From contig DASYAN010000381.1 of the NCBI GenBank assembly GCA_036501345.1, forward strand, positions 1-14,706: 14,706 nucleotides of DNA, in the 5' to 3' direction. The notes below the pieces were generated by a model. The model did not search any database, was not told the origin of the DNA, and worked only from the letters and a program-made list of their open reading frames with translations. Below are positions 1-6,257 of this stretch, piece after piece (position 1 is the first letter of the stretch; the number at the start of each line of letters is the position of its first letter). The position numbers were made by a program, and so were the translations under genes. This DNA comes from DASYAN01 sp036501345 (GTDB taxonomy: Bacteria; Chloroflexota; Ktedonobacteria; Ktedonobacterales; Ktedonobacteraceae).

Positions 1-1248
1 CACCTTGAATCTCAGCCTGCGGTTGCTGACCCTAACACCCTAGTTGAAGAACCCGACTCTGCTACTACTACTATCGTCGCTGACATCAATACCCATCAAG
101 AACTTGAACCTGCGATAGCCTCCACTATGGCAGAGACCGACGTCCTGGCCGAACCAGACCCTTCTATCCTCATCATCGCCACTGAGGCCAACACCCTGGC
201 TAGCCCCCAGCCTTCTAAGATTGTACCTACTGCACCAAAGCAACCCTTTTCTCCTAGCTCAGCCCCTCGGCAAAAATTCACCCGTAGGCAAGTTCTCATT
301 GGTCTGGCTGCAACGGGGATAGTAGGAGGGATTATTTGGGAGATAGTTGCTTTACGACCATCCAATTCACAACTTCGCTATACGTATACAGGGCATTCCT
401 GGACAGTATACTCGGTAGCTTGGTCACCGGACGGAAAGCGCATTGCCTCTGGAGCCTCCGATAACACCGTGCAGGTCTGGAATGCTACTGATGGCAGCGA
501 CGCCTACAGCTATCAAGAACACTCAGATACCGTCTATGCTGTGGCATGGTCCCCCGATGGTCAGCGCATTGCCTCTGGAAGTAATGACAAGACAGTGCAA
601 GTCTGGAATGCTACTAATGGTGGTAATGCTTACAGCTACCACGGACATTCAGATACTGTCTATGCCGTAGCATGGTCCCCCGATGGCAAGCACATTGCCT
701 CCGCCTCCGCAGATAAGACAGTACAGGTCTGGAACGCTGCTGACGGAAGTCAGATCTACACCTACCAAGGACATTCAGGCCAAGTATATACCGTGGCATG
801 GTCTCCCGATGGTACGCGTATTGCCTCTGGTGGACGAGATGATACAGTGCAGGTCTGGGATGCCACGACTGGCAGTAATGTCAAAACCTACCATGGGCAT
901 TCAGATGCAGTGAATACCGTGGCATGGTCTCCCGATGGCACGCGTATTGCCTCTGGGGGCTATGATGATACGGTGCGTGTATGGAGCCCTGAGACGGAAG
1001 ACAATATCTACGGCTACCAAGGACATTCAAATGTAGTAAATGCAGTGACCTGGTCTTCCGATAGTAAGCGCATCGCCTCTGCATCCAATGATAAGACGGT
1101 GCAGGTCTGGAATGCCGCTGATGGGAGCAATGCCTACACCTACCACGGACATACAAATATAGTAGAAACAGTGGCATGGTCCCCCGATACCAACCTAATC
1201 GCTTCTGGCTCCTGGGATGGGACCATTCAAGTCTGGCAAGCCCCTTAG
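1..1248 (+). CDS. WD40-repeat protein with membrane anchor, 5' end cut by window
   Basis: The frame is open from base 1 to the TAG at 1246, so the gene very likely begins upstream; the ATG at 127 has no convincing ribosome binding site and lies inside a Pro/Ala/Glu/Thr-rich linker that continues on both sides of it. Numbering from that ATG, the linker ends in a twin-arginine-like TRRQVLIGLAA and a hydrophobic segment (about residues 55-76), a membrane anchor. Seven WD40 repeats follow from residue 89, each 42 residues with GHS...VAWSPDG..IASGS.D.TVQVW, enough for one closed seven-bladed propeller that ends at the C-terminus. Such propellers are protein-binding platforms. In Ktedonobacteria this architecture often follows an N-terminal Ser/Thr kinase domain; that is inference here, since the region lies outside the window. 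The propeller is likely extracytoplasmic if the linker end is cytoplasmic. Confidence 0.9.
   Translation, partial: HLESQPAVADPNTLVEEPDSATTTIVADINTHQELEPAIASTMAETDVLAEPDPSILIIATEANTLASPQPSKIVPTAPKQPFSPSSAPRQKFTRRQVLIGLAATGIVGGIIWEIVALRPSNSQLRYTYTGHSWTVYSVAWSPDGKRIASGASDNTVQVWNATDGSDAYSYQEHSDTVYAVAWSPDGQRIASGSNDKTVQVWNATNGGNAYSYHGHSDTVYAVAWSPDGKHIASASADKTVQVWNAADGSQIYTYQGHSGQVYTVAWSPDGTRIASGGRDDTVQVWDATTGSNVKTYHGHSDAVNTVAWSPDGTRIASGGYDDTVRVWSPETEDNIYGYQGHSNVVNAVTWSSDSKRIASASNDKTVQVWNAADGSNAYTYHGHTNIVETVAWSPDTNLIASGSWDGTIQVWQAP
391..1245 (+). repeat. Seven tandem 126-bp WD40-coding repeats
   Basis: The Gly-His (once Glu-His) codons that open each repeat fall at 391, 517, 643, 769, 895, 1021 and 1147, a spacing of exactly 126 bp every time. 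The DNA is also similar between copies, for example the recurring gtggcatggtc(c/t)cccgatgg. There is no insertion or deletion in any unit, which points to recent tandem amplification or ongoing gene conversion rather than old divergent blades. Confidence 0.93.
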
Positions 1249-1770
1249 GACCATAACACACTGCCAGCCACACTTCGCTATCAGGAGGAATCTTGACAGC
1301 AAGCGCGGCTCGGCTTTTCTTCTGTTTGAAGAAGGTGTGTCTACGTTTCTCTTTAACTAGGATAGGGACTTTGCTCCCTCATTGTTGCCTGACTCTCTGA
1401 TACTGAGGGCTTATACGTTGGGCTTTTTGGTGTTTGAGGACCGCTATAGTTCTCCTTGTTTTCACCTCAAGCCTATCACAGCTCTATGGAACAACGAAAC
1501 ATTTCCTAAAAAGATCTAGAGTGTGAAAAAACTCTTTCTTATTATTTTTTCACACGAGGTGTCACGAAGGAGATAGAGAAAAGTTTCACATGAATTCTTC
1601 TTCTGTCAGATGTCGGCTGGATTTATGGCAAAAAAACCAGTGCTCCTGGGATAAGAAAGACCGTTCAAGTTTGACAAGCCCCGTAGGATGCGAGGCTTGC
1701 CAACTACTAAAGAAAACTGAGTATCCATGTCGAACAATCACAAAATGCGTGTATAAATCAATCACAGTCC
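1249..1770. other. Gene-poor spacer between convergent genes
   Basis: This 520-bp spacer holds no gene I can support. A 67-codon frame at 1590-1793 has an AAGGAG at 1567-1572, but that is about 17 bases before the ATG and the frame runs into the opposing gene. Small inverted repeats are visible: TTCTTC/GAAGAA at 1317-1333, AGGGA/TCCCT at 1364-1379, CAAGCC/GGCTTG at 1675-1699 and the longer one at 1521-1555. None is a classical GC-rich stem with a T-run. Confidence 0.6.
1521..1555. repeat. 11-bp perfect inverted repeat
   Basis: The arms GTGTGAAAAAA (1521-1531) and TTTTTTCACAC (1545-1555) are perfect complements around a 13-base spacer. It lies between convergent genes, so it could form a weak bidirectional terminator, the A/T part of the stem supplying a U-rich strand in either direction. 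It could also be a protein binding site. The stem is AT-rich, so terminator strength is doubtful. Confidence 0.5.
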
Positions 1771-3081
1771 TCATTCTCTTTCCGAGGCGGTAATATGAAT
1801 GTCAAACATGGATGGCAGCCGTGGACCATTCACGATATTGCCGTTACTTATCACGAAAAGTGAACTGCCATCTGGACTAAGTGCTCCACCATATATTTTT
1901 GTAGTTTGATAGTGGTGTACACTTGCATAATAGTTCGCTAGAAACGCAATCACCTTTATTTGGTTTGTTTGCGTATTATACTGAAGAATTGGTTGTCCTT
2001 GTGAAGAGGCCGGAGAAGAAAGGCTATAGTACAGATAATGGCCACCAGGACTCCTTTCTAAAAAGGCAGTATACCAGCCCTTTGATCCCCAATTCTTCCG
2101 CTTATATTCTATTCGGTCCTGTTCGGGATAAAACTTATAGATATCTCCCCGATCATCGAAAATCCAGAAAGCTCCGTCCGTATCTTTCTGATTAGTCCAA
2201 GCTCTAAGCCTGGATGGCAATGTGGATTTTAATATAGTAAACTTGTTTGTTGCAGAATCGTACTTCACCAGATGATTACTGGAGTCAGTCCCATAGAGAT
2301 TACCCGTTTTCCGATCCAATAATCTAGCACGGGAATCCCACGTAAATGGCTTACCTGTTATTGAATCAACTGGTTGTCCCTGATGAATCACCTTTTTGTT
2401 CTGTGTATCATAAACAAGAACACTCCCCCGGCCATCCCCAACCCCATACAGTCTCTGCCTTTGCCAATCCCACGTATACTCCGGCCAGCCAGAACCGGAA
2501 ACTGGTGCACCAAGATCCTTTGCTTGCTTTGTATAAATGTTATAGTGAATGACATGACCATGATAGAAACCGATCAAGTACATGTCGCCATTGCTGGGAT
2601 CTATATCTGGCCGACCATGCCATTTGCCTTCACCACTTGGACCAAACAAGTCTTTTGAAAACAAAAGGATTTCATGTTTTTTTGTCATTGGATCATAGGA
2701 TACTAGTAAAGATCCATTCTGCCCACCTTGAGAGGAAGAGTGATCACCAAACCCAAAATAATATTTCCCATCCGGCCCATACACAACATTTCCCCAGGCA
2801 CCATATTCCGTTCCGTATCTTTGAGGATTAATATCAACAAGTCCAAAATCAATCTTCGGGGGAGTCTGCGCTACGTTTGCCCCTTGAGGATTACCTCGAA
2901 GCAGGTCTACTGAATTATCAGTTACGATCTTCGAGTTTGTCGGAGGATATATAAACGTCGGGAATGCTGTGTTCGTCGTATATTCCATCCATAGCGGGAT
3001 ACTGATTCCCAAAATACCAATCACACTCAGTAAAATAAAAGCAGTTCTTAACCGCCAAGCACGCTTCACAGATAGATACAT
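1771..3081 (-). CDS. Membrane-anchored beta-propeller protein, function unknown
   Basis: A 436-residue protein starting at an ATG preceded on its strand by a purine-rich stretch (AAAAGGGAAAAGAGAG). A basic N-terminus (KRAWRLR) is followed by one hydrophobic segment at about residues 13-31, giving an uncleaved signal anchor with the rest outside the membrane. The remainder consists of repeated beta-propeller-like units, each with a pattern such as GNLYGTDS..HLVKYDSATNKF or GDMYLIGFYHGHVIHYNIYTKQ, plus a late SPDGSSLFV. The units resemble PQQ/SMP-30/Kelch-like propellers rather than WD40. I see no catalytic motif. It stands alone, divergent from the DUF3800 gene and convergent with the WD40 gene. 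A sugar- or polymer-binding or lyase-type propeller is possible, but nothing in the sequence decides this. Confidence 0.85.
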   Translation of the reverse strand: MYLSVKRAWRLRTAFILLSVIGILGISIPLWMEYTTNTAFPTFIYPPTNSKIVTDNSVDLLRGNPQGANVAQTPPKIDFGLVDINPQRYGTEYGAWGNVVYGPDGKYYFGFGDHSSSQGGQNGSLLVSYDPMTKKHEILLFSKDLFGPSGEGKWHGRPDIDPSNGDMYLIGFYHGHVIHYNIYTKQAKDLGAPVSGSGWPEYTWDWQRQRLYGVGDGRGSVLVYDTQNKKVIHQGQPVDSITGKPFTWDSRARLLDRKTGNLYGTDSSNHLVKYDSATNKFTILKSTLPSRLRAWTNQKDTDGAFWIFDDRGDIYKFYPEQDRIEYKRKNWGSKGWYTAFLERSPGGHYLYYSLSSPASSQGQPILQYNTQTNQIKVIAFLANYYASVHHYQTTKIYGGALSPDGSSLFVISNGNIVNGPRLPSMFDIHITASERE

Positions 3082-3183
3082 CTCTCTTTTCCCTTTTCTC
3101 AGCTTTTAATGAAATCATCAGTATCAGTATATACAGCCTGCAAAAGAGAACTTCCGAAACATCATGAACGATGTCACAGTTTC

Positions 3184-3212
3184 TTGACTCATCCTCTTCG
3201 ATTTGCTACACT
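3184..3212 (+). promoter_or_regulatory. Sigma70-type promoter for the DUF3800 gene
   Basis: TTGACT (3184-3189) and TACACT (3207-3212) are separated by exactly 17 bp. The predicted transcription start near 3219 would leave a leader of about 36 bases, including the GAGAGGA ribosome binding site. This is one of the two best-formed promoters in the window. Confidence 0.6.
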
Positions 3213-3254
3213 GTTCATGCATCAATAGTCGGCAAATCACCTTGAGAGGAAAGA

Positions 3255-3875
3255 ATGTACCATGACGAGGGATCTGATTGGACAACAATTGAAAAATTAA
3301 TGGATAAGACAAAACTATATTGCTATGTAGATGAGAATGGGCAAGATACAAAAGGGAGAATTTTTATTGTATCTGTCATTGTTATAAATAAAGAGAGGGA
3401 TAAGTTACTAAAATTTTGTGAAGAGGTTGAAGAAGAAACAGGAAAGGGCAAAACGAAATGGAGAAAATCAGAATATGGTGATAGGTTAGAATATTTAAAA
3501 AAAGTATTTAGCAGTAAGGATTTGGACAGCTTTTTTATATATTCTGTCTATGAAAATACAAAAGGCTATGATGTAGCGACAATTCTAGGAATTGCTAAAG
3601 CGATAAATACAAGTAAACCTGTGGAAGATTTCACATCTGTTGTTTATGTGGATGGATTGAGTAAAACAAAACGGCATGAGTACAGTAGTGAGTTGCGGAA
3701 GTTGGGTATCCCCACGGCTAAGGTACAAGGTGTTACAAAAGATGAGAATAATTCACTAATTCGACTAACTGACTCCCTAGCGGGTTTCATCCGTGATGTG
3801 TTAGATGGTGATAGGAGAGAAGCAAGGAAGCTTTTTGATCGTATGATAAAGTCTGGGGTATTAGTTGAGGTCTAA
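3255..3875 (+). CDS. DUF3800 family protein
   Basis: A 206-residue protein that fits the DUF3800 family. Near the N-terminus it has a beta-strand with an acidic pair (YCYVDENGQ, about residues 23-31) followed by a second hydrophobic strand (IFIVSVIVI). Near the C-terminus it has the polar helix NSLIRLTDSLAGFIRDVL, which matches the family's usual L.(L/A)AD.(I/L)AG signature. The fold is thought to be RNase H-like, and the conserved acidic residues suggest a nuclease, but no reaction is established. The ATG at 3255 is chosen because GAGAGGA lies four bases upstream; an internal ATG at 3303 lacks a site. The gene is noticeably richer in A (AAA, GAA, ATA codons) than its neighbours, suggesting horizontal arrival. 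Genes of this family are common in mobile or defence settings. Confidence 0.8.
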   Translation: MYHDEGSDWTTIEKLMDKTKLYCYVDENGQDTKGRIFIVSVIVINKERDKLLKFCEEVEEETGKGKTKWRKSEYGDRLEYLKKVFSSKDLDSFFIYSVYENTKGYDVATILGIAKAINTSKPVEDFTSVVYVDGLSKTKRHEYSSELRKLGIPTAKVQGVTKDENNSLIRLTDSLAGFIRDVLDGDRREARKLFDRMIKSGVLVEV

Positions 3876-4078
3876 AAAGGGTAGAAAAAAACCGTCCGCA
3901 AGGGGACGGCAGAACCTATTCTTGCAAAGATCTAAGCAAGACAGCTTGCCATACGGTCAGTTTTCGGCTCGGTTTTATTTTTTCTAGTCCTAGTTACTTT
4001 CGTAGCAGCCTTCCTAGGTTAAGGTTTTTGGACTATTAGTAGTATACCGTCTCTAAATGCTGTTGTCAACATCATCTG
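3876..4078 (+). ncRNA. Possible structured RNA next to the DUF3800 gene
   Basis: Several stems are packed here. CCGTCC/GGACGG lies at 3892-3909. Three short segments, CTTGC (3921-3925), GCAAG (3936-3940) and CTTGC (3945-3949), allow two mutually exclusive hairpins. TAGTCC (3985-3990) pairs with GGACTA (4030-4035) and encloses CCTT/AAGG (4009-4012 with 4021-4024). Comparative work has described several conserved RNA motifs named for their position beside DUF3800 genes; I cannot tell from one sequence whether this is one of them. Strand and boundaries are guesses. Confidence 0.35.
3885..3909 (-). terminator. Intrinsic terminator on the minus strand, or RNA hairpin
   Basis: CCGTCC (3892-3897) pairs with GGACGG (3904-3909). 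On the minus strand the stem is followed directly by seven Ts (complement of A 3885-3891), a classical terminator that would stop transcription from the radical SAM side before it enters the DUF3800 gene. On the plus strand there is no T-run, and the loop can form a GCAA tetraloop (3898-3901). Confidence 0.6.
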
Positions 4079-4087
4079 CTGGCTTGA
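4079..4087. repeat. Left 9-bp direct repeat (target-site duplication)
   Basis: CTGGCTTGA directly flanks the left end of the inverted-repeat element. An identical copy lies beyond the right end. Confidence 0.6.
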
Positions 4088-4196
4088 TAGGGCTTTGGTG
4101 TTTACCCGTAAAGCCCCTACTGCCCCAAAAGAGTGAGCTTAGAGAGTGCCTTGATTCAGATGCAAAAAAGTATTTGCAGTAAACGCCAAAGCCCTT
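4088..4196. mobile_element. Probable MITE, 109 bp, with terminal inverted repeats
   Basis: Terminal arms AGGGCTTTGGTGTTTAC (4089-4105) and GTAAACGCCAAAGCCCT (4179-4195) are inverted complements over 16 of 17 bases. Immediately outside, one base away on each side, stands the same 9-mer CTGGCTTGA (4079-4087 and 4197-4205), a likely target-site duplication. The interior has no coding capacity. Just inside the ends are small palindromes, TTTAC-CC-GTAAA (4101-4112) and TGCAAA/TTTGCA (4161-4178). This is the layout of a non-autonomous insertion element mobilised by a transposase encoded elsewhere. The single arm mismatch is a T:G pair, so a transcribed copy would still fold fully. The transposase family is unknown to me. 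Confidence 0.65.
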
Positions 4197-4205
4197 CTGG
4201 CTTGA
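4197..4205. repeat. Right 9-bp direct repeat (target-site duplication)
   Basis: CTGGCTTGA directly flanks the right end of the inverted-repeat element and is identical to the left copy. Confidence 0.6.
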
Positions 4206-4265
4206 CTTAGTGAAAAGTCAGAGACACTCAGTGCTTTGATCAGTGGCATCTTTTGAAAGTTGATA

Positions 4266-5564
4266 CTAGACGGTAGGAACTGGCTTAACAACTCGCTTGA
4301 TCGGGCGCGTGAAGTTGCCGATCTCGACCTCAGGCACCTCTTGCTTCAAGATTTCGATCATTTTGCGCATCCCCAGCGCTTTACCCATAGAATCCAGGGA
4401 CGGCATGCGTGGTAAGAGCAGTTCGGGATCAATATTGAGGTTGCGCAACTGGATCAACCGCAGCCCCGTCTCTCTGACAAACAAGAGCAAGGCCTCGACT
4501 TCACGCTCACGATCGATCAGGCTAGGCAAGCAGAGGAGATTGATTGAGCTATAAAGTCCAGCGTCATGTGCTCGTTTGAGTGATTCTTTGACATGCTCAA
4601 AGGTATAGCCAAGCGGGCGGTAGTAGGCAGTATACGTCTCGACATGCCCAGAAATGGTGCTGACGCGAATGGTATCCAGGCCCGCATCATAGAGATGTTG
4701 GAGCCAACGAGGATTGCTCGCATTTGTATTGATGTTGATTACGCCTTTATCAGTTCGAGTTCGCAATATTTTAATTGCCTGCCCAATGCGAGGCCATTGC
4801 AAAAGTGGTTCGCCTTCGCAGCCCTGCCCAAAACTGACAATGGCCTCTTCAGCCCCTTCCAAATGAGGCAGTGCAACTTCGACGATTTCATCAACGGTGG
4901 GAATAAAGGTCAGGCGATCCTGAGGCGAGATTAGGTCTTCTTCTTCTTGCTTTGAAATACAGCCAATACAGCGCGAATTGCAGCCAGGTGAAACTGCGAT
5001 TGCCATTTCCCAGCGGCCAAAGAAGAGGTTGCTCGCGGTAGGACACGAGTAGTCTAGTGCACAATGCGCATGCTGACCAATAATACGATTCTCAGAATAA
5101 GCCGCCTGCTTCTCGCTCACCAGATGCTCCAGTTTTTGACGATTAAAGGCTCGTGAGTGCCATTTGCGTGGATCATCTGTCTTCACTGCAGCCACATAGA
5201 GACGTCCATGCATACCAGCAACTGCGCTATAGCCAAAAAAGGGCAATGGGTCCGTATCGGGCAATTTTTCATAGGCCGGAAGCAGGGTACGGGTATAGCC
5301 AATAGGCAACAGAGCAGCTACCACCCACCCACGCGACTTCGCCAAGACCTGTCGCTCGCCAGAGCGTTTACGCCCCACAGCCAGACGATTCGGCATCATT
5401 GAAAGCGTCGCACCATCTGGGAGCGGGATCAAATCAGCCTCCTGCAGCGGGATTTCTCCAAAACCGAGCGCTTGCAAACCCGGCTCTTCATAAATCTCCC
5501 CCTGAGGAGTACTATAGAGTAGACACACTACAGAACTGTTTTCAGACCGCCGTCTGTAGCTCAT
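4266..5564 (-). CDS. Radical SAM protein, substrate unknown
   Basis: The 432-residue product carries the radical SAM cluster motif CNSRCIGC (C195, C199, C202), whose three Cys bind a [4Fe-4S] cluster that cleaves S-adenosylmethionine to a 5'-deoxyadenosyl radical. A GEP motif in GQGCEGEPLL (about 251-253) is the SAM-binding strand typical of the superfamily, and INTNAS (about 275-280) follows. About 190 residues of uncharacterised N-terminal domain precede the core, with two extra Cys at 168 and 174. There is no Cys-rich SPASM tail. The frame is open upstream to a TTG at 5627 with no ribosome binding site; the ATG at 5564 is preferred because AAGGAAG precedes it by seven bases. The small gene 5691-6056 lies upstream on the same strand, possibly co-transcribed. 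Reaction type cannot be read from the sequence. Confidence 0.9.
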   Translation of the reverse strand: MSYRRRSENSSVVCLLYSTPQGEIYEEPGLQALGFGEIPLQEADLIPLPDGATLSMMPNRLAVGRKRSGERQVLAKSRGWVVAALLPIGYTRTLLPAYEKLPDTDPLPFFGYSAVAGMHGRLYVAAVKTDDPRKWHSRAFNRQKLEHLVSEKQAAYSENRIIGQHAHCALDYSCPTASNLFFGRWEMAIAVSPGCNSRCIGCISKQEEEDLISPQDRLTFIPTVDEIVEVALPHLEGAEEAIVSFGQGCEGEPLLQWPRIGQAIKILRTRTDKGVININTNASNPRWLQHLYDAGLDTIRVSTISGHVETYTAYYRPLGYTFEHVKESLKRAHDAGLYSSINLLCLPSLIDREREVEALLLFVRETGLRLIQLRNLNIDPELLLPRMPSLDSMGKALGMRKMIEILKQEVPEVEIGNFTRPIKRVVKPVPTV

Positions 5565-5690
5565 AATTTGCTTCCTTTTTGGCTCTGATATATCACTTGC
5601 CACCTGTTTTGGCGATTCATTGCCCAAATTGTAGAGAACTTCAGCTAACTATCAATAATTTGTGCCCGTATCGTGGGACCACTTTTGCTT

Positions 5691-6056
5691 TCAATGGATA
5701 GGAGGAGGCGTTGCTGGGATGCGAGGATTAGTGGGTCGCTCGTCAACAGTATCATTATCAAAGATACGCGTGAAAGCCCCCGTAACCCCTTTCTGCGTCT
5801 GCGAAGATACACGCTGCTCCAGTTCATATGAATTCTCATAGACAAAGCTTAGCAAGATATGCTCTCCTCGCATACTCTGGCACATGTGGCGAATGCGAGG
5901 ACGCTCCTCTTCCATCCAGGCATTGACCATAGCCTCCAAATTAGAGATAACATCTCCACACTCAGCACTGTCAAAAGCTTTAAACCTGTACACTGTGATA
6001 CCCCACAAGGACCAAGGACTAAAAAAGAGGATGCAACCAGATGTCTCCCTCCGCAC
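5691..6056 (-). CDS. Small conserved-looking hypothetical protein
   Basis: Up to 121 residues from a GTG at 6056; a second GTG at 5993, giving 100 residues, is as likely because it sits at the start of the orderly part (VYRFKAFDSAECGDVISNLE) with GGGG seven bases upstream. The composition is protein-like: strand, then a helix rich in Glu and Trp (EAMVNAWMEEERPRIRHM), then strand HILLSFVYE, then a polar tail ending in a Pro-rich stretch. It resembles small alpha/beta domains of the Cse60 sporulation type in layout only; I do not recognise the family. It lies 126 bp upstream of the radical SAM start on the same strand and divergent from the LuxR regulator, so a functional link to the radical SAM enzyme is plausible but unproven. 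Confidence 0.5.
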   Translation of the reverse strand: MRRETSGCILFFSPWSLWGITVYRFKAFDSAECGDVISNLEAMVNAWMEEERPRIRHMCQSMRGEHILLSFVYENSYELEQRVSSQTQKGVTGAFTRIFDNDTVDERPTNPRIPATPPPIH

Positions 6057-6212
6057 ACTTATCTATGAAAGAGAGTATACATGAGCAAATCGAGTCAGTC
6101 AATCCGGTCATACACGCGAACAAACTTTACCAGGATCTAACCAAGCTACCACCACACGTTTTCTTTGCAGAGGTTGCTTGCTATGTTAGAATAACTAAAA
6201 AGTATGCATTGA

Positions 6213-6234
6213 CAAATAATCGATCAGTTATTTG
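6213..6234. promoter_or_regulatory. Inverted repeat upstream of the LuxR regulator gene
   Basis: CAAATAA (6213-6219) and TTATTTG (6228-6234) are perfect inverted arms around eight bases. The left arm overlaps a TTGACA (6209-6214) that could be a -35 box, although no good -10 follows at normal spacing. The site ends 10 bases before the ribosome binding site, the place expected for an autoregulatory operator. Confidence 0.4.
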
Positions 6235-6257
6235 GTAAGAACCTAGGAGCATATGCG

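Larger units (their letters stand above)
3876..4265. other. Gene-free region between convergent genes
   Basis: This 390-bp stretch between the DUF3800 stop and the radical SAM stop carries no credible reading frame. The left half is hairpin-rich; the right half holds the probable MITE at 4088-4196. Without the MITE and one copy of its target site the gap would be about 118 bp shorter. Confidence 0.7.

Noticed and set aside
881..1273. 130-codon antisense frame across the WD40 repeats
   Set aside because: It is a shadow of the periodic coding repeats; its own apparent repeats come from the 126-bp DNA period.
1292..1320. TTGACA at 1292 considered as a promoter
   Set aside because: No acceptable -10 box follows at 15-19 bp and no gene starts downstream on that strand.
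1590..1793. 67-codon frame on the plus strand with Cys residues and an AAGGAG upstream
   Set aside because: The AAGGAG is about 17 bases from the ATG, too far, and the frame overlaps the 3' end of the opposing gene; the product has no recognisable pattern.
3985..4035. TAGTCC/GGACTA stem with inner hairpins considered as a tRNA
   Set aside because: It is too short, with no T-loop or anticodon stem of normal length and no acceptor geometry.
5645..5845. 66-codon minus-strand frame rich in Arg and Leu
   Set aside because: It overlaps the more protein-like small gene in another frame on the same strand and has no ribosome site.
6041..6238. 65-codon plus-strand frame upstream of the LuxR gene
   Set aside because: It overlaps the start of the small minus-strand gene, lacks a ribosome binding site, and spans the inverted repeat and probable promoter of the LuxR gene.
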